A stretch of DNA of 64,000 nucleotides from Litoreibacter ponti (GTDB taxonomy: Bacteria > Pseudomonadota > Alphaproteobacteria > Rhodobacterales > Rhodobacteraceae). The translations under genes and the position numbers were made by a program. Location of the stretch: contig NZ_QBKS01000001.1 in the NCBI RefSeq assembly GCF_003054285.1, positions 2,356,001 to 2,420,000 on the forward strand, read 5' to 3'. The notes beneath the pieces were generated by a model. The model did not search any database. It saw only the letters and a list, made by a program, of their open reading frames with translations, and was not told the origin of the DNA. Below, in pieces: positions 8,255 to 15,796 of the stretch (positions are counted from its first letter, which is position 1; each line of letters starts with the position of its first letter).

Positions 8255-9301
8255 TTGCGTGAGACCGCGTCCTCGGACGAGCTTTTGGCGTGGTACGACC
8301 GTCACGCGCGGGAGATGCCATGGCGGGTCTCGCCTGCCGACCGCGCTGCCGGGATCACGCCGGACCCCTACCGCATCTGGCTGAGCGAGGTCATGTTGCA
8401 GCAGACGACCGTGGCCGCGGTGAAAGAATACTTCGTGAAATTCACCACGATCTGGCCGACGGTGAACGATCTCGCCCGCGCCCAAGACGCTGATGTGATG
8501 GCGGCGTGGGCCGGGCTTGGATACTACGCCCGTGCCCGAAACCTGTTAAAATGCGCCCGCGTCGTCGCGTCCGAGCACAACGGCATTTTCCCCAAGACGC
8601 GGGTGGGGTTGCAGGCGTTGCCGGGGATCGGGCCCTATACGTCCGCGGCCATCGCCTCCATCGCGTATGATCTGCCAGAGACAGTGCTGGACGGAAACGT
8701 CGAACGGGTCATGGCCCGCCTCCACGCTGTGGAAACGCCCTTGCCCACCGCGAAGCCAGAATTGATTGCGTTGGCTGAACAACACACCCCCCAGACACGC
8801 GCGGGCGATTACGCCCAGGCAGTGATGGATTTGGGGGCCACAATCTGCACGCCCAAAAGCCCTGCTTGTGGCATTTGTCCATGGCGCGATCCCTGCGCCG
8901 GGCGCGCCAGCGGCATCGCGCCGGAACTGCCGCGAAAACTGCCCAAGAAGGCAAAACCCATCCGGCGCGGTTTTGCCTATGTGCTGCGTAACTCGGGCGG
9001 CGATTGGTTGCTGGAAACTCGGCCCGACAAGGGTCTGCTGGGCGGCATGTTGGGCTGGCCCGGCTCCGACTGGTCAGACGCGCCCGATCCTGCAGCACCG
9101 GTGCAAGTGGAATGGAATGAGGTCGGTGCAGAAGTACGACACACCTTCACCCATTTCCACCTGATCCTCGACGTCTTCTGCGCGACGAGCGATGTGCCGC
9201 CCGCACGTGGATTTTTCGTCTCTGCCCGCGATTTTCGCCCCTCGGACCTGCCGACGGTCATGCGCAAGGTGCATGACGTAGCGAAACATCGCTTCGAGTG
9301 A
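8255..9301 (+). CDS. mutY: A/G-specific adenine glycosylase
   Basis: This 348-residue MutY removes adenine mispaired with 8-oxoguanine. The catalytic glutamate lies in SEVMLQQTT near residue 45. The helix-hairpin-helix segment LPGIGPYTSAA is followed by the LDGNVERV aspartate. The [4Fe-4S] cluster is given by four cysteines in the pattern C-x6-C-x2-C-x5-C (CTPKSPACGICPWRDPC). The C-terminal NUDIX-like domain reads the 8-oxoG. The start is TTG at 8255, eight bases after a clean GGAGG; the only nearby ATG (8237) hits a stop after four codons. Confidence 0.93.
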   Translation: MRETASSDELLAWYDRHAREMPWRVSPADRAAGITPDPYRIWLSEVMLQQTTVAAVKEYFVKFTTIWPTVNDLARAQDADVMAAWAGLGYYARARNLLKCARVVASEHNGIFPKTRVGLQALPGIGPYTSAAIASIAYDLPETVLDGNVERVMARLHAVETPLPTAKPELIALAEQHTPQTRAGDYAQAVMDLGATICTPKSPACGICPWRDPCAGRASGIAPELPRKLPKKAKPIRRGFAYVLRNSGGDWLLETRPDKGLLGGMLGWPGSDWSDAPDPAAPVQVEWNEVGAEVRHTFTHFHLILDVFCATSDVPPARGFFVSARDFRPSDLPTVMRKVHDVAKHRFE

Positions 9302-9363
9302 ATTGAGACGTTAATCTTTTGCCCGTACCATCAAGACGTCGGAAATCGCTTGGGAGAGGCGCC

Positions 9364-10506
9364 ATGACCACCACTTTGACCGCAGAGCAGGTCCGCAAAC
9401 CTACCGCTGCCCTACCCTTTTGGCTGTCGTTAAGCATGATCCCGTTGGCGATTCTTTCTGCAAGCCAGGGCGGGTGGTGGTTGCTTCTTTTGCCCGTCTA
9501 CGGCTGGGGGATGTTTTCGGTCCTTGATGCGCTCGTGGGGCTCGACCTTGAGAATGCCGACCCTCAGACCGCCGAGGATGACCTGTACTGGTACAAACTG
9601 ATCACCATTTTGTGGTTTCCGATCCAGTTCGTGCTGATCTTCGGAATGATCGCCTATGCGACGCGGGCCGATCATCTATCCAGTCTCGAGATGATCGCGC
9701 TGTTTTTCGGCATCGGTGTCGTGAGCGGCACCGTCGGGATTAATTACAGCCACGAGCTGATGCACCAGAAAAACAAGCTGGAGCGTTGGATGGGCGATCT
9801 GCTGCTGGCGACCGTGATGTATTCGCACTTCCGGTCCGAGCACTTGCTTGTTCACCACCGCTACGTCGCCACCCCGAAAGACCCTGTCACCGCGCGCTAT
9901 AACGAGAGTTTTTTCCGTTTCTTCCCACGCGTCGTCGTTGAATGCTTCATTTCCGCGTGGAATGCCGAAAAGGCGATGCTGGCCCGCAAGAAGCTGCCCG
10001 CGCTCAGCCTTGAGAACCCGTTCGCCCGATACGCGGCATTGCAGGGTGGAATGCTGCTTCTGGCGCTGATCTTGGGTGGATGGGCCGGTGTCGGGTTGTT
10101 CCTGTTTCAGGCGTTCGTGGCGATCTGGCAGCTCGAGCTGGTAAATTTCATCGAGCATTACGGCCTGACCCGAAAACATCTTGGCGACGGAAAATACGAG
10201 CACGTGCAACCGCGCCACTCATGGAACGCGGCTCAGAAAGCGTCGAACTGGCTGCTGATCAATCTGCAGCGGCACTCGGATCACCACTACAAACCCGACC
10301 GCCGCTTTCCGCTTCTGCAAAACTACACCGAGGCCGACGCGCCCCAATTGCCCTTCGGCTATCCGGTCATGACCATGGCCGCGATGGTCCCGCCGGTATT
10401 CCGCCGGATCATGAACCCGCGCGTGCGCAAATGGCGCGCGATGTACTACCCAGAGATCACCGATTGGTCGGCCTACAAGACCGCCTCCAATCCAATGCCG
10501 CGCTGA
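9364..10506 (+). CDS. alkB: AlkB-type integral membrane alkane 1-monooxygenase
   Basis: This 380-residue diiron membrane hydroxylase oxidises terminal methyl groups of n-alkanes. It has several hydrophobic helices, with pairs at about 15-45, 75-110 and 225-255. The histidine boxes are HELMHQ, EHLLVHHRY, the AlkB-typical NFIEHYGL and LQRHSDHHYKP. NFIEHYGL and LQRHSDHH separate AlkB from simple fatty-acid desaturases. No rubredoxin or rubredoxin reductase gene lies in the window, so the electron donors must be encoded elsewhere. The ATG at 9364 follows GGGAGAGGC. A longer frame from 9319 has no ribosome binding site. Confidence 0.88.
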   Translation: MTTTLTAEQVRKPTAALPFWLSLSMIPLAILSASQGGWWLLLLPVYGWGMFSVLDALVGLDLENADPQTAEDDLYWYKLITILWFPIQFVLIFGMIAYATRADHLSSLEMIALFFGIGVVSGTVGINYSHELMHQKNKLERWMGDLLLATVMYSHFRSEHLLVHHRYVATPKDPVTARYNESFFRFFPRVVVECFISAWNAEKAMLARKKLPALSLENPFARYAALQGGMLLLALILGGWAGVGLFLFQAFVAIWQLELVNFIEHYGLTRKHLGDGKYEHVQPRHSWNAAQKASNWLLINLQRHSDHHYKPDRRFPLLQNYTEADAPQLPFGYPVMTMAAMVPPVFRRIMNPRVRKWRAMYYPEITDWSAYKTASNPMPR

Positions 10507-10542
10507 TAAAGGGTTTCTTCACGGGAATCGGCCAGACTGCCC

Positions 10543-10557
10543 CCAAATTCGATTTGG
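10543..10557. repeat. 15-base inverted repeat upstream of the small lipoprotein gene
   Basis: CCAAAT and ATTTGG flank TCG as perfect 6-base arms, in the 66-base gap between alkB and the lipoprotein gene. It could be an operator or a weak 3' stem for alkB; no U-tract follows. Confidence 0.3.
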
Positions 10558-10572
10558 AAAGGTAGTTCGGTT

Positions 10573-10866
10573 ATGTGGAAACTCGCGTTCTTTGGTCTCA
10601 CGATACTTCTGGTCGCCTGCGGAGGTGGGTCCGGGTCCAACCCCGGCGTGACCGAACCTGCGGTCTCGTCCTTCTATGGCGGCACACCCGGTGAGGCGGT
10701 TCAAGTTCAGGTCCAGATCACACCGACCGCCGATCCCATGACGGCCCATGCACGCACGCAGCTCACGGCCAATCGGGTCTGCGCGCGCCGCAATCAGCGC
10801 GCGGAATATACCCACCGCCGTGAGATGATGAACCGGAATTGGGAAGACGTGTATATGTGCCGCTAA
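10573..10866 (+). CDS. Small putative lipoprotein of unknown function
   Basis: This 97-residue protein has a signal peptide ending in the lipobox LVAC (cysteine at residue 16), followed by a Gly/Ser-rich spacer. It should be lipidated and anchored in a membrane facing the periplasm. The C-terminal 40 residues are rich in Arg and Asn and hold two further cysteines. I do not recognise the family. GGAAAGG lies about seven bases before the ATG. The 3' end overlaps the convergent methyltransferase gene by four bases. Confidence 0.7.
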   Translation: MWKLAFFGLTILLVACGGGSGSNPGVTEPAVSSFYGGTPGEAVQVQVQITPTADPMTAHARTQLTANRVCARRNQRAEYTHRREMMNRNWEDVYMCR

Positions 10867-11912
10867 AGCGCGTAGCCGTTCTGGCTGGAGGCGGCGACGA
10901 CCGGCCTCCAGTACCCCAGTGACGCATCCAATTCGGCATCGTGGGCCGGAACTTCCGTCCCGATCAGCTCTGCCCGCTGGCGCAGCGTTTCGACTTGGGT
11001 CGGACCCATACCGACGACGTACATGGTCGGGACGATCATTGAACACCGCATGTCGTCGCGTTCTGCAGAGAAGCCATTGTAGGGCGCAATCAGAATTGTA
11101 CCTGGCCGTGCCTGGGCCATGATACGATCTTCCATGTCGCGCAGGCCGTCAGGATCCTTGATCGGGCGGAAGAAATAAATGACGTCGTAATCGCTGTACT
11201 CCGCGAAAGCCCGGGCATCGCCTTCGATCACCTTCGCTCTGGGCGCATCAAGACGCTCGAGCACCGCGGCTGCGACGGCGGCCTGACTTGGGTTGTTCTC
11301 AAGTCCGTGGGACTCTTTGAAAAAGGGCAGCGCAGCGAACACCTTGGTGCCACCCCCGCAGCCGACATCCAGAAACCGTGGCGGTTGCTCGCGGCGTTGG
11401 GCGCGGCAAATGCGAAAGGCCGCATTCATGAGCGCTTCGAAATGCGTGGCGGGCAGGGCAATATCAGGATGGGCATCTGCGATGCGAATTTTCAGGGCCT
11501 CGGCCGAGGGCAGAGCGAGCGTGTGCAAGGCCGAGTACAGGTGATTGACATAGTGATTGTGGGCGCCGCTCATGAACTCTTCTTCCGGCGGCATCAAGGA
11601 CCGGCGGTCGGGCATGATCTGCTTGTTAACCATGTCTTCGATCCGCGACCAAAGCCGTAAGCGCCGGCTTGCGGCGTTGAAGGCCATCTGACGCTCGATC
11701 TCAGTGCCAGAGCCTCTGTTCGCCCCGGGGTTCGCCAAGGCCGAGCCGCGTTCGCGCAACGCCGTGCGCAACGCAACGCGATAGCGCGAGATCGGACGCC
11801 AGATCTTGGCAAAACCCGGCGTGCTTCGATCGCAAGGCGGCAAAAGAAGAAACTCCCCCAGATCACGGGTGAGCTTGGACAGCTCGGCCTCAATTCGGGA
11901 AAGGTCAGACAT
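10863..11912 (-). CDS. Class I SAM-dependent methyltransferase-like protein
   Basis: This 349-residue protein has a SAM-binding fold in its C-terminal half. Motif I is FLDVGCGGGTKV near residue 185, followed by LENNP and a VIEGDARAF segment, as in Rossmann methyltransferases. The N-terminal 150 residues are helical and basic, with no family I recognise. The substrate is unknown. The start is placed at the ATG at 11912; a GTG ten codons upstream (11942) is possible but has no better ribosome binding site. Confidence 0.7.
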   Translation of the reverse strand: MSDLSRIEAELSKLTRDLGEFLLLPPCDRSTPGFAKIWRPISRYRVALRTALRERGSALANPGANRGSGTEIERQMAFNAASRRLRLWSRIEDMVNKQIMPDRRSLMPPEEEFMSGAHNHYVNHLYSALHTLALPSAEALKIRIADAHPDIALPATHFEALMNAAFRICRAQRREQPPRFLDVGCGGGTKVFAALPFFKESHGLENNPSQAAVAAAVLERLDAPRAKVIEGDARAFAEYSDYDVIYFFRPIKDPDGLRDMEDRIMAQARPGTILIAPYNGFSAERDDMRCSMIVPTMYVVGMGPTQVETLRQRAELIGTEVPAHDAELDASLGYWRPVVAASSQNGYAL

Positions 11913-12010
11913 CCGGAAACAGCCACAAGAATTGGTTAACACTCAATATGTCCCGAAGGTTATCCGGTGCCCTCCGATCTGACCAGAGTCGAAAACTGTG
12001 AAGACTCGTG

Positions 12011-12046
12011 AAAAAAATGCCCCGCACCTTGGGTTAGGGCGGGGCA
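12011..12046 (-). terminator. Intrinsic terminator downstream of ccrM
   Basis: Read on the minus strand, an 8-base perfect stem (TGCCCCGC / GCGGGGCA) with a 13-base loop is followed by seven T residues. It lies 50 bases after the ccrM stop codon. Confidence 0.8.
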
Positions 12047-12096
12047 GTTATGTGCCGCGGGAAGCCGCAGGCACAGGCGGTAACTCTATAATGCGT

Positions 12097-13197
12097 CTAA
12101 TTCATCTCGGCGCGGATTTGTTGGCGCAGAAGATCGATCGGAACCTTCTTTCCGTCACGCTTGAAGGTCCAGTAGGTCCACCCGTTACAGCTTGGCGCGC
12201 CCTCAAGCGCGGCACCAACCTGATGGATCGAGCCCTTCACGTCGTCGCCGATCAATGTGCCATCCGCACGCACCTTGGCCTTGTGACGTCCATTGAGGCT
12301 CCAAAGTTCTTCGCCCGGCGAGAGCATTCCGCGTTCGACCAGCTGCCCAAATGGCACACGCGGCTCAGCGCGTTTGGACTGCGTGACCTCAAGCGAGGAG
12401 CGGTCAAACTTGCGGACGTTCTTCAGGCGGGCTTCGGCCACATCGCGATAGGCTTTCTCGCGCTCGATCCCGATGAAATCACGGCCCAGCTTCTTCGCGA
12501 CAGCCCCCGTGGTGCCTGTTCCAAAGAATGGATCCAGCACAACGTCGCCCGGATTGGTCGTCGCAACAAGTATCCGGTGCAACAGGCTTTCCGGCTTTTG
12601 CGTCGGGTGCGCCTTGTCACCGTTTTCGTTTTTCAAACGCTCATGGCCAGTACAAATCGGAAGCACCCAGTCAGAGCGCATCTGAACCCCTTCATTCAGC
12701 GCCTTGAGCGCTTCATAATTGAAGGTGTATTTTGAACCTTCGGATTTCGACGCCCAAATCAGCGTCTCATGCGCGTTGGTCAGCCGCTTGCCCCGGAAGT
12801 TCGGCATTGGATTAGATTTGCGCCATACCACGTCATTGAGCATCCAGAAGCCTTGGTTCTGCAGCTCGGCCCCAACGCGGAAAATGTTGTGATAAGATCC
12901 GATCACCCAGATGGCACCGTTGGGCTTCAATAGTCGCCTGGCGGCCGCCAGCCACGCGTGTGTGAAATCATCGTAGCGCTTGAAGCTTGCGAATTGGTCC
13001 CAGTCATTATCAACCGCGTCGACCTTGGAGTTGTCCGGACGATGCAAATCGCCCCGCAGCTGCAGGTTGTAGGGCGGATCGGCAAAGATCAGATCGATCG
13101 AGGCTTCGGGCAGAGCTCGCATCGCCTCGATACAATCGCCATCAAGAATAGTGTTCAGCGGAAGCGCTCCGCGCTCCACCTTCGTCATTTTTCCCAT
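12097..13197 (-). CDS. ccrM: CcrM-type adenine-N6 DNA methyltransferase (GANTC)
   Basis: This 366-residue beta-class methyltransferase has the catalytic DPPY at 40-43 and the SAM-binding DPFFGTGTTG at 222-231, so motif IV precedes motif I as in CcrM. The C-terminal 90 residues (GSIHQVGAALEGAPSCNGW, then WTFKRDGK) match the extra domain of CcrM needed for DNA recognition. CcrM methylates adenine in GANTC once per cell cycle in alphaproteobacteria. Upstream lies a TTGACA-type promoter whose spacer contains GANTC, plus a near-perfect CtrA box, which fits cell-cycle control. A second ATG is three codons downstream. Confidence 0.94.
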   Translation of the reverse strand: MGKMTKVERGALPLNTILDGDCIEAMRALPEASIDLIFADPPYNLQLRGDLHRPDNSKVDAVDNDWDQFASFKRYDDFTHAWLAAARRLLKPNGAIWVIGSYHNIFRVGAELQNQGFWMLNDVVWRKSNPMPNFRGKRLTNAHETLIWASKSEGSKYTFNYEALKALNEGVQMRSDWVLPICTGHERLKNENGDKAHPTQKPESLLHRILVATTNPGDVVLDPFFGTGTTGAVAKKLGRDFIGIEREKAYRDVAEARLKNVRKFDRSSLEVTQSKRAEPRVPFGQLVERGMLSPGEELWSLNGRHKAKVRADGTLIGDDVKGSIHQVGAALEGAPSCNGWTYWTFKRDGKKVPIDLLRQQIRAEMN

Positions 13198-13250
13198 TCA
13201 ACTGCCTCAAGCTGGTGCCCGTTGTCGGGCTTGTACGCTGTGTTGGCTTA

Positions 13251-13279
13251 AGGATGAGTCAAAGGCGATTCGCTGTCAA
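13251..13279 (-). promoter_or_regulatory. Predicted ccrM promoter
   Basis: On the minus strand a perfect TTGACA (13274-13279) is followed after 17 bases by CATCCT (13251-13256), a weak -10 hexamer. GANTC sites at 13256-13260 (GAGTC on the plus strand) and 13267-13271 (GATTC) fall at the -10 edge and inside the spacer. A TTAA-N7-TCAA sequence (13248-13262) overlaps the -10 region. Confidence 0.5.
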
Positions 13280-13306
13280 AATCTTTATATTTCAACAGGT
13301 TGAAAA

Positions 13307-13921
13307 TTATGGATGACACAAGATATTGTGGACTGGCTTAAAGGAACGCCGATGATGTGGGGTGACACCAAGTTCAATTAGGGCAGAAATGTGGCCCTTA
13401 GTCGGATAGCCTGCGTTTTTCTCCCAGCCATAGCCGGGGTGTTGTTGCGCAAGTGCATCCATGTGGCGATCGCGCGTCACTTTCGCCAGGATAGATGCAG
13501 CAGCGATTGACTGTGACCTGCCATCCCCTCTGACGAGCGGCGTCGCGGGTACGCAAATTCCAGCAGGGATCTTGTTGCCGTCCACCAGGACATGCCCCAC
13601 CTCGCCTAGTCCGGCGACGGCCCGCGACATCGCAAGATGCGACGCGTGATAAATGTTGAGAGCATCGATCTCTCCGACGCTCGCCTGCGCAATCGAACAT
13701 CGAGCGGTTTCCATAATCTGCGCGAACAGGACTTCCCGCTTCTTGGCGCTGAGCTTCTTGCTATCATTCAGCCCGTCGGGAATGTGGTTTGGGTCCAGAA
13801 TGACCGCTGCGGCCACCACAGGACCGGCGAGCGGTCCGCGGCCTGCCTCGTCGGTTCCGGCGACATTGGCGATGCCGCGCGCTATCAAATCCGCCTCATG
13901 GCTGAAATCCGGTATCCCCAT
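13307..13921 (-). CDS. rnhB: Ribonuclease HII
   Basis: This 204-residue RNase HII cleaves RNA in RNA/DNA hybrids and at misincorporated ribonucleotides. The catalytic DEAGRG is at 24-29, a further acidic site at VLVDGNKIP, and the C-terminal SIAAASILAKVTRD and YGWEKNAGYPT motifs are intact. It lies immediately upstream of ccrM in the same direction, an arrangement I associate with several alphaproteobacteria. An in-frame stop ten codons before the ATG at 13921 leaves no better start. Confidence 0.94.
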   Translation of the reverse strand: MGIPDFSHEADLIARGIANVAGTDEAGRGPLAGPVVAAAVILDPNHIPDGLNDSKKLSAKKREVLFAQIMETARCSIAQASVGEIDALNIYHASHLAMSRAVAGLGEVGHVLVDGNKIPAGICVPATPLVRGDGRSQSIAAASILAKVTRDRHMDALAQQHPGYGWEKNAGYPTKGHISALIELGVTPHHRRSFKPVHNILCHP

Positions 13922-13980
13922 GTCGCCAGAGACCGCAAATGGGCGAGCAATTCAACCGTTTCATCCCACCCGCCAACCGT

Positions 13981-14010
13981 AAAAAAGGGACGCCCACACC
14001 GGGACGCCCC
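13981..14010 (-). terminator. Intrinsic terminator after the Cys-repeat exported protein gene
   Basis: In minus-strand RNA, GGGGCGUCC pairs with GGGCGUCCC over nine positions, two of them G-U wobbles, around a six-base loop. Six U residues follow. On the DNA this looks like a direct repeat of GGGACGCCC. It lies 26 bases after the stop of the gene at 14036-14452. Confidence 0.65.
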
Positions 14011-14035
14011 TCCTGCTCGATTATCATTGGATGGA

Positions 14036-14452
14036 TCAGGCGCGCCAGCCATTGCGGCGCAGGCAATTCGGCGCATAGAACCGGCGCAGGCCGTTGCGGG
14101 TTTCGACCTCTCGCTTGCAATTCTGCGGCAAGGCGTGCTGTGCGTGGCGCTTCATGCACCGCGCGCCATAGACGTTGCGCACGCCGCGATGAGTCCACTG
14201 CTCGCGCAGACAGCGCTGCGGGGCAACCTTGGCGCGGCGCGGCTTGTGCGGCTTGTATACGTGGGTCTGGGGATGGCTACGCGTGACCCTTTTATCCTTG
14301 TCTTTGTCGTTGATGACTTTGGCGATGATGCCCAAGGCCACCAGACCTGCGAGCACTTTCGCAATATCATCGTCCGCGCGTGCAGGCGCTGTCGTGACTG
14401 CGGTCAGTGCGATTGAAAGGCTCAAGAGTGCGGCAAAGAACTGTCGGGTCAT
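14036..14452 (-). CDS. Exported basic protein with two C-x17-C repeats
   Basis: This 138-residue protein carries a signal peptide (cleavage likely after ARA near residue 26), an alanine-rich short helix and a very basic middle part. The C-terminal 60 residues hold two copies of a 25-residue unit at about 79-103 and 110-134. Each has the pattern C-[LK]RE-x-x-T-x-x-G-x-R-x-x-Y-x-x-x-C, giving cysteines 81/99 and 112/130. Two disulfide-closed loops in the periplasm are a reasonable reading. The family is not known to me. AAGGAAA lies eight bases before the ATG at 14452; a longer in-frame frame begins in the intergenic region. Confidence 0.72.
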   Translation of the reverse strand: MTRQFFAALLSLSIALTAVTTAPARADDDIAKVLAGLVALGIIAKVINDKDKDKRVTRSHPQTHVYKPHKPRRAKVAPQRCLREQWTHRGVRNVYGARCMKRHAQHALPQNCKREVETRNGLRRFYAPNCLRRNGWRA

Positions 14453-14624
14453 GGTCAGGTTTCCTTTTCGTTGGGGCCGCGAACATTGCGGCAGGAGAGC
14501 GATAAGATCAGCCTCGGCCATCCGTGGCGCGTCACTCAATGTCAGCGCATCGTTATCGGATAACCGGCCCTCCCGCCGCGGGCAGATATTGAATAACAGG
14601 GCCGCTGGCCCCATGCTAAACCCC

Positions 14625-14918
14625 ATGAAACATTATATTCTCTCGATGGCGCTTGGAGTCGGACTGCTCGCCGCTGCACCTGTGCACGCCGCCTGCTATG
14701 CCGATTACAAAGCGAAGAAGGACAACCCGCTGCAGCTTCATTACGGCGTGATTGCCTTGCCCGACAGCGCCTGCAGTTCGGCCCGAGCGGCAGCACAATC
14801 TGTCGCCCCACGCTTGCAAGCGGCCGGGTGGACCCTGCTCAACATCGTTTCGGTCTTCGATGACCGGGGCCTCGATCGGAGGCAGGCAAATGCCGGACAA
14901 TACTTCCTTCGCTTCTAA
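14625..14918 (+). CDS. Small exported protein encoded with the membrane-tethered winged-helix protein
   Basis: This 97-residue protein has a clear signal peptide (MALGVGLLAAAPVHA, cleaved near residue 22). The mature 75 residues contain cysteines at CYADY and DSACSS that could form one disulfide. No known domain is recognised. Its last 29 bases overlap the start of the winged-helix gene, so the two are translationally coupled and probably act together, for example as a periplasmic partner of the membrane regulator (inference). An ATG four codons upstream (14613) is an alternative start; neither has a strong ribosome binding site. Confidence 0.72.
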   Translation: MKHYILSMALGVGLLAAAPVHAACYADYKAKKDNPLQLHYGVIALPDSACSSARAAAQSVAPRLQAAGWTLLNIVSVFDDRGLDRRQANAGQYFLRF

Positions 14919-15591
14919 GGCTCCGACACCGACACAGGTGATCGTGATCGGCATGACCGTTGTGGTGGCGATCCTTGTCGTCGCTGCTTTGGTTTTATTC
15001 GTGAACCTGCCCGACGCCAACGCCTTCAATATGCGTGTGGAGCGGATCTTCGTCGAAAATGACGCGCTCACGCGGGGCGGAGAGATCCGATTGCTCGAGA
15101 TCCTCGCGCAAAGCGGCACGGCGTTCTCGGATACCTTGGCATCTTACAGATTCATAATCTTCGTGCTCATGGTTTTCGCCACCGCGCTGTTGATCACTGC
15201 GCTGGTATCCATCGTGTTCCTGACGACCCTCGCCCGCCGTCTGAGCGAGATCGAGAAGAGCGGCATTCAGGTGAACTCGCTCGTTGTCAGCCGCGACGAG
15301 CGCATCGTGCAGATCAATGACATGGAGTTCAAGCTGACCGAGGCGGCGTTGGAGACCCTGTCCGTGCTCGCAGAGGCGCGACTGGACGACGACATATTAT
15401 CAGGTCTGGAGATCGAAGCGATGATTTCCGGAAAGTCTGAGGCAGACTGCGACGAGGCCGCCGGCGCCACCCGCATCAAGCGCTTGAGGGATCATCTCGG
15501 CAATCAGATGATGAGCGAGCTGCTGATCAAGAACATCGCCCGCAAGGGATACATGCTCGCAGTCGAACCCGGCGCCATCAAGATGATCTAA
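14890..15591 (+). CDS. Two-helix membrane protein with C-terminal OmpR-type winged-helix domain
   Basis: The 233 residues read as: a short cytoplasmic tail, TM1 at about 17-39, a 48-residue loop, TM2 at about 88-114 and a cytoplasmic part. Residues about 138-224 match the OmpR/PhoB winged helix: FKLTEAALETLSVLAE, the recognition-helix region RIKRLRDHLG at 195-204 and the wing motif RKGYML at 218-223. ToxR/CadC proteins have the DNA-binding domain at the N-terminus; here it is at the C-terminus, behind two membrane helices. A GGAGG lies seven bases before the ATG. It ends three bases before the tRNA gene. Role as a membrane-bound transcription factor is inferred from the fold. Confidence 0.8.
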   Translation: MPDNTSFASKAPTPTQVIVIGMTVVVAILVVAALVLFVNLPDANAFNMRVERIFVENDALTRGGEIRLLEILAQSGTAFSDTLASYRFIIFVLMVFATALLITALVSIVFLTTLARRLSEIEKSGIQVNSLVVSRDERIVQINDMEFKLTEAALETLSVLAEARLDDDILSGLEIEAMISGKSEADCDEAAGATRIKRLRDHLGNQMMSELLIKNIARKGYMLAVEPGAIKMI

Positions 15592-15594
15592 ACA

Positions 15595-15671
15595 TGGCGA
15601 CCCCGGCAGGATTCGAACCTGCAACCTGCCCCTTAGGAGGGGGCTGCTCTATCCAGTTGAGCCACGGGGCC
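15595..15671 (-). tRNA. tRNA-Arg (anticodon CCT)
   Basis: The 77-base minus-strand sequence folds into a full cloverleaf. It has a 7-base acceptor stem with one G-U pair, a D arm, an anticodon stem GCCCC/GGGGC around loop CTCCTAA, a TTCGAAT T-loop and an encoded 3' CCA. The anticodon CCT reads AGG arginine codons. Confidence 0.96.
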
Positions 15672-15679
15672 GCGCGGGG

Positions 15680-15707
15680 ATTGTATGGGCGGGAAAGCTG
15701 TTGTCAG
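15680..15707 (-). promoter_or_regulatory. Predicted tRNA-Arg promoter
   Basis: On the minus strand CTGACA (15702-15707) and TACAAT (15680-15685) are separated by 16 bases, each one mismatch from the sigma-70 consensus. The predicted start falls two or three bases before the mature tRNA 5' end at 15671. Confidence 0.6.
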
Positions 15708-15796
15708 GCAACCAAAAAGTGGCGGTGTTTGCGGCTTGGAGTGGGCCGGTATTGGCGCTATCATGCGTCACCCAAGAAAGTTAACGAGACCGTAAA

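Noticed and set aside
9364..10506. Fatty acid desaturase assignment
   Set aside because: NFIEHYGL and LQRHSDHH are AlkB hallmarks not found in desaturases.
13987..14010. Apparent direct repeat of GGGACGCCC
   Set aside because: With two G-U pairs the two copies form a terminator stem on the minus strand followed by six U residues, so a terminator explains it better than a repeat element.
15781..15795. TTAA-N7-GTAA touching the LacI-type start codon
   Set aside because: One mismatch and a position directly on the translation start make a promoter role unlikely, though repression is not excluded.
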